Below are positions 25,698-33,904 of a DNA stretch of 64,000 bases, in pieces. The DNA is from Brevibacterium sanguinis. GTDB taxonomy: Bacteria; Actinomycetota; Actinomycetes; Actinomycetales; Brevibacteriaceae. The notes under the pieces are model-generated. The model was not told the origin of the DNA, did no database searches, and saw nothing but the letters and a program-made list of their open reading frames with translations. The DNA lies in assembly GCF_003315415.1 (NCBI RefSeq), contig NZ_QNSB01000004.1, forward strand, positions 62,001 to 126,000, read 5' to 3'. The position numbers were made by a program, and so were the translations under genes. Numbering within the stretch: position 1 is the first letter of the stretch; each line of letters opens with the position of its first letter.

Positions 25698-26036
25698 ATG
25701 GACCTAGAGATCGCCGACGAGTCGTTCACCTTTGCCGAGGACGCCGACCGCTCGCGCTTCACCGTGAGCCATGAGGGCAAGGTGATCGGGATGGCCGACT
25801 ATGTCGACCAGTCCACCGGGATCGACGACGCCGACTCCTCGGCCGCCGCGGGTTCCGTGCGCGTCTTCACCCACACCGAGGTCTCCCCCGCCTTCGGGGG
25901 GCGCGGCATCGCCGCACATCTCGTCCGCTTCGCCCTCGAGACCACCGCCGAGGAGGGGATGAAGTTCCGCACGACGTGCTCCTACGTCATGAGCTTCCTC
26001 GAGCGGCATCCCGAGTTCGAGGGTTCTCGCGCCTGA
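25698..26036 (+). CDS. Small GNAT-fold N-acetyltransferase (NATD1/YidJ-like)
   Basis: A 112-residue protein of the short acetyltransferase family (PF14542). VFTHTEVSPAFGGRGIAAHL contains the expected V-x-P-x-x-x-G-x-G-I/L-A acetyl-CoA loop, and FRTTCSYVMSFLERHPEF matches the family ending (CsYvxxfIxrHPey). Members are cytoplasmic; substrates are unproven. GGGAG lies 5 nt before the ATG. Divergent from the larger acetyltransferase. Confidence 0.9.
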   Translation: MDLEIADESFTFAEDADRSRFTVSHEGKVIGMADYVDQSTGIDDADSSAAAGSVRVFTHTEVSPAFGGRGIAAHLVRFALETTAEEGMKFRTTCSYVMSFLERHPEFEGSRA

Positions 26037-26167
26037 GGCCCCGGGCTTGACACTCAAGGTCCGATCAGCGGAGTTGTCCGCACATCTGGGCGGGAGCGGA
26101 CACGCAATTCGCTGATTCGGTCGTCTCAGACGACGAAATCCGCATAACTTCGCCTGGGAATGGCGAT

Positions 26168-26196
26168 TACACTGAACACGGTTGCGCTCAACCGTG
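26168..26196 (+). promoter_or_regulatory. -10 box and palindromic operator upstream of gabD-like gene
   Basis: TACACT (26168-26173) fits a -10 element. Directly downstream, over the expected transcription start, is the perfect inverted repeat CACGGTTG-CGCT-CAACCGTG (26177-26196). A further dyad TCGTCTCAGACGA is at 26121-26133. This points to a repressor acting on the dehydrogenase gene; no candidate repressor is adjacent. Confidence 0.65.
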
Positions 26197-26226
26197 CTCT
26201 TTTCTACGACCAAGGGAGGATCAGAC

Positions 26227-27684
26227 GTGGACATCACGCCGATCATCGACAAGCTCAACACGGGCCTCTTCATCAATGGCCAGTGGCGTGACGCCGAGGG
26301 CGGGAAGACCATCGAGGTCCACAACCCCGCGACCGGTGAACTCATCACCACCGTCGCCGATGGCTCCGCGGCCGACGCCGACGAGGCCATCAGGGCCGCC
26401 GGCGAGGCCCAGGCGGGCTGGGCGGCCACCGCGCCTCGCGAACGCGCCGAGATCCTGCGCCGCGCCTTCGAGCTCCTCATCGAACGTGCCGACGACATCG
26501 CCGCGGTGATGACCGCGGAGATGGGCAAGCCCTTCGCCGAGTCCAAGGGTGAGGTCACCTATGGTGCCGAGTTCTTCCGCTGGTTCTCCGAGGAGGCCGT
26601 GCGCGTGGGCGGCGACTACACCCAGTCGACCGACGGCAAGACCCGCATCATGGTCTCCCGCGAGCCGGTCGGACCGTGCATCCTCATCACCCCGTGGAAC
26701 TTCCCGCTGGCGATGGGCACCCGCAAGATCGGGCCCGCCATCGCGGCCGGCTGCACGATGGTGTTCAAGCCCGCGAAGCTGACCCCGCTGACGTCGCTCA
26801 TGCTCGTCGACGTGCTCAAGGAGGCGGGCCTGCCCGACGGCGTCCTCAACGTCGTCACCTCCGACTCGGCACGCCGCGTCGTCACCCCGTGGATGGAGTC
26901 GGGCATCGCCCGCAAGATCACCTTCACCGGCTCGACCGAGGTGGGCATCGGTCTGCTCAAGCAGGCGGCCGACAGCGTCATGAAGACGTCGATGGAGCTC
27001 GGCGGCAACGCCCCGTTCGTCGTCTGCGAGGACGCTGATCTCGACAAGGCCGTCGCCGGCGCTGTGCTCGCGAAGATGCGCAACGGCGGCGAGGCCTGCA
27101 CCGCGGCCAACCGTCTGTTCGTCCACTCCTCGGTCGCCGAGGAGTTCTCGACGAAGCTGGCCGAGAAGATCGGCGCGATGAAGGTCGGCAACGGCCTCGA
27201 TGAAGGCACCGAGGTCGGCCCCCTCGTCGACCAGGACTCGCTCGACAAGGTCGAGTCGCTCGTCAACGACGCCGTGTCGAAGGGCGCGAAGGTGCTCACC
27301 GGCGGCAAGAAGCGCGATGGAGCCGGCTACTTCTTCGACCCGACCGTCATCACCGACGTCCCGAAGGACTCGGAGATCCGCACGACCGAGATCTTCGGCC
27401 CGGTGGCACCGATCGTCACCTTCGACACCGACGAGGAGGCGCTGGCTCTGGCCAACGAGACCGAATACGGTCTGGCCGGCTACCTGTTCAGCGAGAACAT
27501 CGAGCGCGCGCTGTCCCTGGCCGAGAAGCTCGAGGTCGGGATGATCGGTCTCAACACCGGTCTCGTCTCGAACCCGGCCGCGCCCTTCGGCGGCGTGAAG
27601 ATGTCCGGTCTCGGCCGCGAAGGCGGACGCGTGGGCATCGACGAGTTCCTCGAGGTCAAGTACGTCGCGACCCCGCGCTCCTGA
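26227..27684 (+). CDS. gabD: NAD(P)-dependent succinate-semialdehyde dehydrogenase
   Basis: A 485-residue aldehyde dehydrogenase close to GabD in length and pattern. LFINGQWRDAEGGKTIEVHN, PWNFPLAMGTRKIGPAIAAG, general base Glu257 in MELGGNAPF and nucleophile Cys291 in GGEACTAANR are present; the last is the GabD form (GQxC in most others). It oxidises succinate semialdehyde to succinate, the last step of the GABA shunt, in the cytoplasm. GTG at 26227 follows GGGAGGATC at a good distance. No GABA transaminase is next to it. Ends at a tandem repeat and a strong terminator. Confidence 0.9.
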   Translation: MDITPIIDKLNTGLFINGQWRDAEGGKTIEVHNPATGELITTVADGSAADADEAIRAAGEAQAGWAATAPRERAEILRRAFELLIERADDIAAVMTAEMGKPFAESKGEVTYGAEFFRWFSEEAVRVGGDYTQSTDGKTRIMVSREPVGPCILITPWNFPLAMGTRKIGPAIAAGCTMVFKPAKLTPLTSLMLVDVLKEAGLPDGVLNVVTSDSARRVVTPWMESGIARKITFTGSTEVGIGLLKQAADSVMKTSMELGGNAPFVVCEDADLDKAVAGAVLAKMRNGGEACTAANRLFVHSSVAEEFSTKLAEKIGAMKVGNGLDEGTEVGPLVDQDSLDKVESLVNDAVSKGAKVLTGGKKRDGAGYFFDPTVITDVPKDSEIRTTEIFGPVAPIVTFDTDEEALALANETEYGLAGYLFSENIERALSLAEKLEVGMIGLNTGLVSNPAAPFGGVKMSGLGREGGRVGIDEFLEVKYVATPRS

Positions 27685-27715
27685 GCACAGCGCGTGCGTG
27701 AGCACAGCGCGTGCG
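27682..27715 (+). repeat. 17-bp tandem repeat starting at the gabD stop codon
   Basis: TGAGCACAGCGCGTGCG occurs at 27682-27698 and 27699-27715; the first copy begins with the stop codon itself. Confidence 0.92.
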
Positions 27716-27722
27716 TGAGCAG

Positions 27723-27764
27723 AGAACCGCCCCGGCAACTGGCAGCAGTCGCCGGGGCGGTTCT
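27723..27764 (+). terminator. Intrinsic terminator after gabD-like gene
   Basis: AGAACCGCCCCGGC (27723-27736) pairs perfectly with GCCGGGGCGGTTCT (27751-27764) over a 14-nt loop, followed by TCGTCTTT. Confidence 0.88.
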
Positions 27765-27819
27765 TCGTCTTTACGCGGTTCCCGGATCGGACACGTCGAC
27801 GTGTCGTCGGACCCCTCGG

Positions 27820-27879
27820 TCAAGAGTTCGCTTGAGAGAGCTGGACGCACGCGGCGTGCTCACGCCACCGAACTCTTGA
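27820..27879. other. Spaced inverted repeat beyond the GlpR-like gene
   Basis: TCAAGAGTTCG (27820-27830) and CGAACTCTTGA (27869-27879) are perfect 11-bp inverted repeats; the 38 nt between them hold a further GCACGC/GCGTGC stem. It could end transcription of the minus-strand gene whose stop is at 27975, or be a protein-binding site. Confidence 0.5.
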
Positions 27880-27974
27880 GCGAGGCGAACGCTCGCCCGA
27901 CGCGGCGTCGAGCACCGCGCACGCGACCGCCCAGACCGCCACAGGCGCGATGCGGATACTGGCGCAGTACGGAA

Positions 27975-30122
27975 TCAGGCGCGACGGCGGGCGAGGACGT
28001 CGTTGACGGCGCCGAGTTCGGGCGCCTTCGAGGTGCGGATCGCCTTGCGCCCGTGGACCAGTGGGCTCTCGTCGCGGGCCGAGTCGCTGAGCTCCTGCCG
28101 ATAGCCGAGCTCGGCGGCGAACTGGGCCGCGATGTCCTCGCGGCTGCGCGGCTCGATCTCGTACGAGGTCATGTCCGCCTTCGTCGCCGCGGGAATCGGG
28201 TGGTCGACCTCCGGGGCGTCGACGTAGCTCGGCACCGGCAGCGGCGTCGGAGACCAGCCGTCGCGGGTCTGGAGCCGCTGCATGAACGGATCGCTCACCG
28301 CCGGCTGGGGCGACTCGGCGGCCTCGGAAGCCGGCGAGACTGACGGACCGGCTCCCGCAGTCGACGCCCCGGACACGCTGTTCCCGGCCGTCGATGCGGC
28401 CTCGCTCACCGTCGTCGTCCCGTTCGCCGATCCGCTCGTCGAAGCGGCCTCGGACTCGACAGTCGATGTGGTCGTCGCCGCTGGGGCCTCGACGCGTTCG
28501 GGAGCGGTCCGCGCCGCTTCCCTGCGCTCGGAAGCGGACCGGGCCGCTTCCCTGCGGTCGGAACCGGGGCGCCCTGATTCCGCGCCGGCGGTCTCCGCGG
28601 TGCCGGACTCGGCAGCGGCTGAGCCGTCGGCCGCCGTGCTCGGCTTCTCGGACCGGTCCTCGACGACGGGGATCGGGCCGGTGAGCAGGACCTGGCGGGT
28701 GGTGTGACCGGCTGCCGCCTCATTGCGGATGTGGACGATGGGGATCTCTCCCGTCGTCGCCTCCTCGCGTGCCCTCTTCGCCGAGGCGTTGCGTTCGATG
28801 ACTGCTCTGGCCTGCGCGGCCTTGACCGATCCACCGGAATTCGCACCCGGTCGACTGACTGCGGTCGCGCTCGCGCCGGACGCCCGCGCACCGGCAGACG
28901 CGCCTGCTCCGGCAGACGTGCTCGCGCCGGCGGACGAACCCGCGCTCGTAGCCGTGCTCCGCGACCGTGCAGAGGTCATCGCGGTCGCTCCACGACCGGA
29001 CGTCGACGGCCGCTCGGGCTGGGACGCCGCGGCCCCTCGTCGGGCATCCGCGCGCGGAGCAACCGGAGAGCCGGCCGCAGCGCGCTGCGCGGGCGTCGTC
29101 TCGAGTTCGCGGAGCTGCTTCCTGATCTCCCATTTGCGCAGGTTGAGGGTGCGCACGATGATGAGCGCGATCACGCTCAGTCCCGCGAACACGCCGATGA
29201 GCGCGGGGTGGACGACCGAGAAGATCGCCAACACGCCGGTCACCAGGATTCCGAGCAGGGAGGCGAGCAGCACGAGGGCGAATCCGCGGATCATCGTCCC
29301 GAGCGCGCTCAGTGATTCCTGCAGGGTCGTTCTGTTCTCAGTCATCGAATAGTCCTCATCGGCAGGGAAGTTTCGCTTGGACGTCTGCGCGCTCCGGCCC
29401 TGGCGGGGAGGAGTCCCCGCACCGGGTGTGCTTCCCGACGGCATCGCGGTGGTCGAGTGGAGCGGACGGACCCCCTCGCCGAGGCGGTCGCCCGACTGCC
29501 GGCCGCTCAGTCCCGTGTTGCCGCCCGGCCCGGTGCTGGCGCTGACCTGGCCGGTACCGGCGCGATTGCCGCGGCCCGACCCCGTCGGCCCAGCGGTCGG
29601 GGCGGACCGGTCGGCCATCGCCGGAGTGGAGGGACGAAGCCGGTGGACGTTGCTCGGCCCGTTCGCGCCTGCCGCCTCATGGCTGCCGACGAGAGAGGTC
29701 CGGTGAGACTGCCCGACCGCCAGCGGCAGGGCGTGCTGCTGCGGCCCTGCCTCGGACCCGGGCCCGATAGCTGTCGAGCGGGACCCGGCGGTCGCCTCGG
29801 CGCGGGACCCGTCGACGTGGCCGTCGATGACGGTGAGCGCGGGGACGGGCGACGACAGCCTCAGCTGAGGGGTGTCGGCCAGCGGTTCGACGACGGCGCG
29901 CGGCACCGACGGTGTCGCCGTCGTGTCGGAGTGGAAGACGCGAGCGCGCGCGGTGTGGTCCCGGCAGGGACTCTGTGCGTCGGGATCGATGACTCGTGCC
30001 TGGTCCGGGACCCTGTCGATGTCGACACGGGAAAGCTCGGTCGCGGAGCGGCGGATCATTGCGGGCACAGCAACGACGAAGACCACGATGATGGCGATGA
30101 CGACGATGATGCTGGTGTCCAC
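27975..30122 (-). CDS. GlpR-like (Rv0996-like) membrane protein, mostly disordered
   Basis: A 715-residue protein. Residues 4-23 form a membrane helix (SIIVVIAIIVVFVVAVPAMI); about 230 Pro/Ser/Thr/Gly-rich residues follow; two adjacent helices lie near residues 280-330 (MIRGFALVLLASLLGILVTG and ALIGVFAGLSVIALIIVRTL); the rest is Ala/Ser/Glu-rich with conserved-looking short stretches, e.g. near the end DIAAQFAAELGYRQE. Position beside rimJ and galU matches mycobacterial Rv0996 and corynebacterial GlpR, a membrane receptor for the gephyrin-like divisome protein Glp; that gene is absent between rimJ and galU here. GTG start with AGGG upstream. An internal ATG at 29345 with GAGGA upstream could give a shorter form. 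Assignment is by position and architecture, not by alignment. Confidence 0.65.
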   Translation of the reverse strand: MDTSIIVVIAIIVVFVVAVPAMIRRSATELSRVDIDRVPDQARVIDPDAQSPCRDHTARARVFHSDTTATPSVPRAVVEPLADTPQLRLSSPVPALTVIDGHVDGSRAEATAGSRSTAIGPGSEAGPQQHALPLAVGQSHRTSLVGSHEAAGANGPSNVHRLRPSTPAMADRSAPTAGPTGSGRGNRAGTGQVSASTGPGGNTGLSGRQSGDRLGEGVRPLHSTTAMPSGSTPGAGTPPRQGRSAQTSKRNFPADEDYSMTENRTTLQESLSALGTMIRGFALVLLASLLGILVTGVLAIFSVVHPALIGVFAGLSVIALIIVRTLNLRKWEIRKQLRELETTPAQRAAAGSPVAPRADARRGAAASQPERPSTSGRGATAMTSARSRSTATSAGSSAGASTSAGAGASAGARASGASATAVSRPGANSGGSVKAAQARAVIERNASAKRAREEATTGEIPIVHIRNEAAAGHTTRQVLLTGPIPVVEDRSEKPSTAADGSAAAESGTAETAGAESGRPGSDRREAARSASERREAARTAPERVEAPAATTTSTVESEAASTSGSANGTTTVSEAASTAGNSVSGASTAGAGPSVSPASEAAESPQPAVSDPFMQRLQTRDGWSPTPLPVPSYVDAPEVDHPIPAATKADMTSYEIEPRSREDIAAQFAAELGYRQELSDSARDESPLVHGRKAIRTSKAPELGAVNDVLARRRA

Positions 30123-30289
30123 ACTGCAACCCTAGAGCGCGGTCGCGGACAAGGGGGTGAAGGAGTGAGGTGTGTCGGTCAAACCATGACCGAGATTTCC
30201 CTGAGCCGGTTCAGGGCTGAGCCTGCACCTCCGAGCGATGGGTCACAGCTCTCGTTCGCGGGCCCTCACAGCGCCCCTGCCGGGCAGGC

Positions 30290-30883
30290 TCACCCCTGCC
30301 GGCCGTGCCGGAATGCGGCCAGCACCCCGTGCGGCACATCCTCGGTGACCAGCGCGAACGTCCGATGGTCGCACCACGTTCCGTCGATGTGCATGTACTT
30401 CTCGCGCACGCCCTCGTCGCGGAACCCGAGCTTCTCGACGACGCGCAGGCTGGCGGCGTTCTCAGGGCGGATGTTGATCTCGATCCGGTGCAGGCCGAGG
30501 GTGAAGAAGCAGTGGTCGCTGGCCATCGCCACCGCGGTCGGCATGATCGATCGACCGGCGACCCGCGAATCGATCCAGTAGCCGATCTGGGCGCTGAGTA
30601 TCGACCCCCATTGGATTCCCGACACGGTCAGCTGCCCGCGCAGGCTCCCGCCGACCTCGACGGCGAAGGGCAGGGACTGGCCCCGCCTGGCCTGCTTCTC
30701 GTGCATGCGGACCATCGCCCTGAAGCCCGGGAGCTCCTGCCCCGGGGTCGGCAGAGTCGCGTCCCAGGGCCGCAGCCATTCGCGGTTGAAGCGCCGCACT
30801 TCGTTCCAGGCGCTCTCGTCGCGCCGATGCAGGGGACGCAGGACGACGTCGGAGCGCCGATCAGTGAGGACGACCGGCCACAT
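30290..30883 (-). CDS. rimJ: RimJ/RimL-type GNAT N-acetyltransferase
   Basis: A 197-residue GNAT enzyme of the RimJ/RimL branch: VVLRPLHRRDESAWNEVRRF, IGYWIDSRVAGRSIMPTAVA and HRIEINIRPENAASLRVVEK with LGFRDEG. These acetylate protein N-termini (ribosomal S5 in E. coli); the target here is unknown. The ATG at 30883 is set by GGAGGAG in its leader; upstream in-frame codons are not needed. It follows galU by 26 nt on the same strand, as in the conserved actinobacterial galU-(moeA/glp)-rimJ-glpR cluster. Confidence 0.88.
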   Translation of the reverse strand: MWPVVLTDRRSDVVLRPLHRRDESAWNEVRRFNREWLRPWDATLPTPGQELPGFRAMVRMHEKQARRGQSLPFAVEVGGSLRGQLTVSGIQWGSILSAQIGYWIDSRVAGRSIMPTAVAMASDHCFFTLGLHRIEINIRPENAASLRVVEKLGFRDEGVREKYMHIDGTWCDHRTFALVTEDVPHGVLAAFRHGRQG

Positions 30884-30909
30884 GTACTTCTCTCCTCCGT
30901 GAGGCCGGT

Positions 30910-31806
30910 TCAGTCGAGCGAGGCCACGTAGTCCTTGAGCCACGCCTTGAGATCGGTGCCGAGGTCGTCGCGATCGCAGGCGATCTGCACGACGGCCTTG
31001 AGGTAGTCGAGCTTGTCGCCGGTGTCGTAGCGCGCTCCCTTGAAGACGACGCCGTAGACGCCGGGACTGCTCTCGGTCAGCGTCTGCAGGGCGTCGGTCA
31101 GCTGGATCTCGTTGCCCCGGCCGGGTTCGGTGGTCTCGAGGACGTCGAAGATCTCCGGCGCGAGGACGTACCGGCCGATGATCGCCAGGTTCGACGGCGC
31201 CTCGTCGGTCGCGGGCTTCTCGACGAGACCGGTGATCCTCACGACCTCGTCGTCATCGGTCGACTCGACCGCCGCGCAGCCGTAGAGGTGGATCGACTCC
31301 TCGGGCACCTCCATGAGCGCCACGACGTTGCCGCCGGTCTGTTCGGCCACCTCGATCATCTTCGGCAGGATCGGGCCGCGCGGGTCGATGAGGTCGTCGC
31401 CGAGCAGAACCGCGAAGTGCTCGTTGCCCACATGCTGCCGGCCCTTGAGGACCGCGTGCCCCAGGCCCTTGGGGTCGCCCTGGCGCACATAGTGGATGTC
31501 GGCGAGCTCGGACGCGTGCTGGACGGCGGCGAGCTTCTTGTCGTCGCCCTTCTTCCTCAGCGCCGCTTCGAGTCCATCGACCTTGTCGAAATGATCTTCG
31601 AGGGGCCGCTTGTTGCGGCCGGTGATCATGAGCACGTCGTGCAGGCCGGCGCTGACGACCTCTTCGACGACGTACTGGATCGCGGGCTTGTCGACGACGG
31701 GGAGCATCTCCTTCGGCGTCGCCTTCGTCGCAGGGAGGAATCGTGTTCCGAGGCCGGCCACCGGGATCACGGCTTTGCGCACGCGGTGCGTCGTTTGATC
31801 ACTCAT
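30910..31806 (-). CDS. galU: UTP-glucose-1-phosphate uridylyltransferase
   Basis: A 298-residue nucleotidyltransferase. AVIPVAGLGTRFLPATKATP with KEMLPVVDKPAIQYVVEEVV is the GalU signature; ALMEVPEESIHLYG, RGNEIQLTDALQ and YDTGDKLDYLKAVV are also typical. It makes UDP-glucose in the cytoplasm for cell-envelope polysaccharides and trehalose. The ATG at 31806 lies 7 nt after a TAAGAT box, arguing for a leaderless transcript. Divergent from the 5-formyl-THF cyclo-ligase gene; rimJ follows. Confidence 0.96.
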   Translation of the reverse strand: MSDQTTHRVRKAVIPVAGLGTRFLPATKATPKEMLPVVDKPAIQYVVEEVVSAGLHDVLMITGRNKRPLEDHFDKVDGLEAALRKKGDDKKLAAVQHASELADIHYVRQGDPKGLGHAVLKGRQHVGNEHFAVLLGDDLIDPRGPILPKMIEVAEQTGGNVVALMEVPEESIHLYGCAAVESTDDDEVVRITGLVEKPATDEAPSNLAIIGRYVLAPEIFDVLETTEPGRGNEIQLTDALQTLTESSPGVYGVVFKGARYDTGDKLDYLKAVVQIACDRDDLGTDLKAWLKDYVASLD

Positions 31807-31813
31807 GCAGTTC

Positions 31814-31845
31814 ATCTTAACCGCAGGGCGGGCGCCGACTAGTCT
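31814..31845. promoter_or_regulatory. Divergent -10 boxes for galU and 5-FCL genes
   Basis: Minus strand TAAGAT (31819-31814) is 7 nt before the galU ATG. Plus strand TAGTCT (31840-31845) is 7 nt before the GTG at 31853. Both genes would be leaderless, with transcription starts only about 45 bp apart. Confidence 0.6.
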
Positions 31846-31852
31846 TGTGGAC

Positions 31853-32578
31853 GTGCAAGGAAACATTTCGAAAGACCGACTGCGGACCGAGGTCCGCGCC
31901 CGGCGAGCGGCCCGCGCCGGCGGTGAGTCCGCCGCCGGCTCCCCGCCCGGCGAGGAGGTCCCCTTGTCCGGTGGGGAGGGTGTCCCGTCCGGTGGGGACG
32001 GACCGTTGCCCGGCGGGAACTCCGTCGCCGAGGCGGCGTGGCGGTTCGCGTCCTCCGCCGTGTCCGGTCAGGGGCCGCCGGCGCTGCTCGCCTATGCGGC
32101 GCTGCGTGGGGAGCCGAGCCTCGACTCCTGCATCGACCGGTTCCTCGCGGCAGGGGCGACGGTCTACCTGCCGGTCGTCACCCGGGTGGGCGAGGCGCTG
32201 AGGTTCGGCGCCGTGACCGGCTCGATGGAGAGTCTGGAGCCCCGGGGCAAGTGGGGGATCCGCGAACCGGAGGCGCAGCTGAGCGCCACGGAGCTGCTGT
32301 CCGCCGAGGTGGGCCTCGATCTCATCTTCGTCCCGGCCCTCGGCTTCGGCGCGGACGGGGCCAGGCTGGGCAATGGCGGCGGCTTCTACGACCGGACATT
32401 CGGCCCACTCGGCGAAGTCCCCCTCGGCGAGGTGTCACCGGGTGCAGAGCCTCGTGGCCCCGCGCTCGGCGGAGTCTGCTTCGATGACGAGATCGGCCTG
32501 CCGGGGCTGCGCGTCGAGCCCTGGGATCTGCGCATCACCCAGGCGGTGACCGAGTCGGGCCTCCATCGGTTCGGGTGA
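31853..32578 (+). CDS. 5-formyltetrahydrofolate cyclo-ligase
   Basis: A 241-residue member of the 5-FTHF cyclo-ligase family. KDRLRTEVRARRAAR is the usual N-terminal helix, GKWGIREPE the central motif, and LIFVPALGFGADGARLGNGG with GFYDR the ATP/phosphate-binding signature. It converts 5-formyl-THF to 5,10-methenyl-THF with ATP. Two Gly/Pro/Glu-rich insertions, after residue 20 and before the last strand, make it longer than the usual ~190 residues. GTG at 31853 is favoured by the TAGTCT box; GTG at 31847 is also in frame. Ends in a 15-bp repeat. Confidence 0.88.
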   Translation: MQGNISKDRLRTEVRARRAARAGGESAAGSPPGEEVPLSGGEGVPSGGDGPLPGGNSVAEAAWRFASSAVSGQGPPALLAYAALRGEPSLDSCIDRFLAAGATVYLPVVTRVGEALRFGAVTGSMESLEPRGKWGIREPEAQLSATELLSAEVGLDLIFVPALGFGADGARLGNGGGFYDRTFGPLGEVPLGEVSPGAEPRGPALGGVCFDDEIGLPGLRVEPWDLRITQAVTESGLHRFG

Positions 32579-32610
32579 CCTCGGTTCGGGTGACTTCGGT
32601 TGGGGTGACC
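32566..32610 (+). repeat. 15-bp tandem repeat, three copies, across the 5-FCL stop codon
   Basis: TCGGTTCGGGTGACC (32566-32580), TCGGTTCGGGTGACT (32581-32595) and TCGGTTGGGGTGACC (32596-32610). The stop codon 32576-32578 lies in the first copy. Confidence 0.92.
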
Positions 32611-32772
32611 TGCGCCCGGCTGCCCGGTTGCCGGAATAGCCGGCCACTCGTCCTCGTTGACCTGTGCAGAAGTGTCCCGTCTGCCGAGGAACTGCCCTGG
32701 GCTCGTCACCCGCACGTTGCCGGTCCTCAGCCGCCGGTGCACTATAATCTTCTCGTCGAAGAAAGGTTGTCC

Positions 32773-33039
32773 ATGCCCGTCTACTCCTATGCCTGCAAGA
32801 GCTGCGGCCACGCGTTCGATATCCACCAGGACTTCAGCGATGACTCCCTGACGATCTGCCCGGAATGCCAGGGCCGTCTGAAGAAGGTCTTCGGCACCGT
32901 CGGCGTGAGCTTCAAGGGGTCCGGCTTCTACGCCACCGATTCGCGGTCCAGCTCCACCAGCTCCTCCCCCGCCAAGTCCTCGACCCCTGCGAAGGAATCG
33001 TCGCCCGCCCCCGCCGCGAGCGCACCGGCAGCCGGCTGA
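32773..33039 (+). CDS. FmdB-family zinc-ribbon protein, Ruc/Rv0991c-like
   Basis: An 88-residue protein with a zinc ribbon formed by C8, C11, C29 and C32 (MPVYSYACKSCGHAFDIHQ ... TICPEC), then VFGTVGVSFKGSGFYATDSR and a disordered Ser/Ala/Pro-rich tail. It has the composition and gene position of mycobacterial Rv0991c (Ruc), described as a redox-regulated chaperone that works when its zinc cysteines are oxidised. That function is established for the mycobacterial protein and inferred here. AAAGG lies about 7 nt before the ATG. Likely read with the cyclo-ligase or from its own promoter; a terminator follows. Confidence 0.9.
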   Translation: MPVYSYACKSCGHAFDIHQDFSDDSLTICPECQGRLKKVFGTVGVSFKGSGFYATDSRSSSTSSSPAKSSTPAKESSPAPAASAPAAG

Positions 33040-33088
33040 CCCAGCCACTCGTCCACGGATCGCCCGTGGATCGTCGCTGACTCGTACG

Positions 33089-33131
33089 CAGACCGCCTGT
33101 GGATGGAAATCGCTCATCCACAGGCGGTCTG
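33089..33131 (+). terminator. Intrinsic terminator after FmdB gene
   Basis: Perfect 17-bp stem CAGACCGCCTGTGGATG (33089-33105) with CATCCACAGGCGGTCTG (33115-33131), loop GAAATCGCT. A smaller TCCACG/CGTGGA hairpin precedes it. Confidence 0.85.
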
Positions 33132-33173
33132 TCGTCCCTTGCCCGAGATCCGCCCGACGGCCACTCTGAGCAG

Positions 33174-33797
33174 ATGGGAATCGTGCAGCGCATCCGCAAT
33201 CTGCCCTGGCCGCCGTCGCCTCGGGTCCGACCGCGGCGGCTGCTCGCCGCTCTCTGCCTCGCGACGGCCTGCGCGATCACCGTGTGGGCGCTCACGCCTG
33301 CGCAGGGCGGTTCTCCGGTCGTCGTCGCCGACGAGGACCTGCCGCCCGGCACCGAGCTGAGCGACGACGACCTCGTCGTCGTCGACTACCCTGCGGGACT
33401 CGTCCCCGACAAGGCGTTCGCCTCGATCTCCGAAGCAACGGACAAACGCACCTCGGCGGGTCTGTCGAAGGGATCCCCGGTGACCCGCTCGGCGGTGCTC
33501 GATCAGCAGGCACTGCCGGCCGGCAGCACGGACCTCATCATGCCGGTGCGCCTGACCGATGACGCCTCGGCCGGCCTGCTGCAGCCCGGCCAGAGGATCC
33601 GCCTCTTCAGCTCGCTGCCCGAGGGAGGGTCCGAAGTCGTCGTCGAGGAGGTGACGATCGCCCAGGTCATGGCCGAGGAGGACGGGCTGACCGGGGGTTC
33701 GGGGAGGCTCGTGTCCGTCATCCTGTCCTCCGAGGACGCGGGTCGGATCGCCGAGTTCACCGGTCTGCCGATCAGCTTCGCCATCCTCCCGCGCTGA
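33174..33797 (+). CDS. SAF-domain protein (CpaB/FlgA-like)
   Basis: A 207-residue protein: basic N-terminus, one membrane helix (LLAALCLATACAITVWAL, about residues 24-41), then a SAF domain starting PVVVADEDLPPGTELSDDDL and a second half with LLQPGQRIRLFSS. The fold is shared with the pilus-assembly protein CpaB and flagellar FlgA; the rest of a Flp pilus cluster is not seen here. Such stand-alone genes between FmdB and MscL are common in Micrococcales. ATG at 33174 has only a weak GAG upstream. Confidence 0.86.
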   Translation: MGIVQRIRNLPWPPSPRVRPRRLLAALCLATACAITVWALTPAQGGSPVVVADEDLPPGTELSDDDLVVVDYPAGLVPDKAFASISEATDKRTSAGLSKGSPVTRSAVLDQQALPAGSTDLIMPVRLTDDASAGLLQPGQRIRLFSSLPEGGSEVVVEEVTIAQVMAEEDGLTGGSGRLVSVILSSEDAGRIAEFTGLPISFAILPR

Positions 33798-33904
33798 TCT
33801 GCGCCGATTCCGCGGAGGGTTCTGTGTACGATATGACAGTATTCGAGAGTCCTGCGCGGTCAGCAGGCGTGGGGCTGTCTCCCTCCGTCGAAAGGATGCC
33901 ATTC

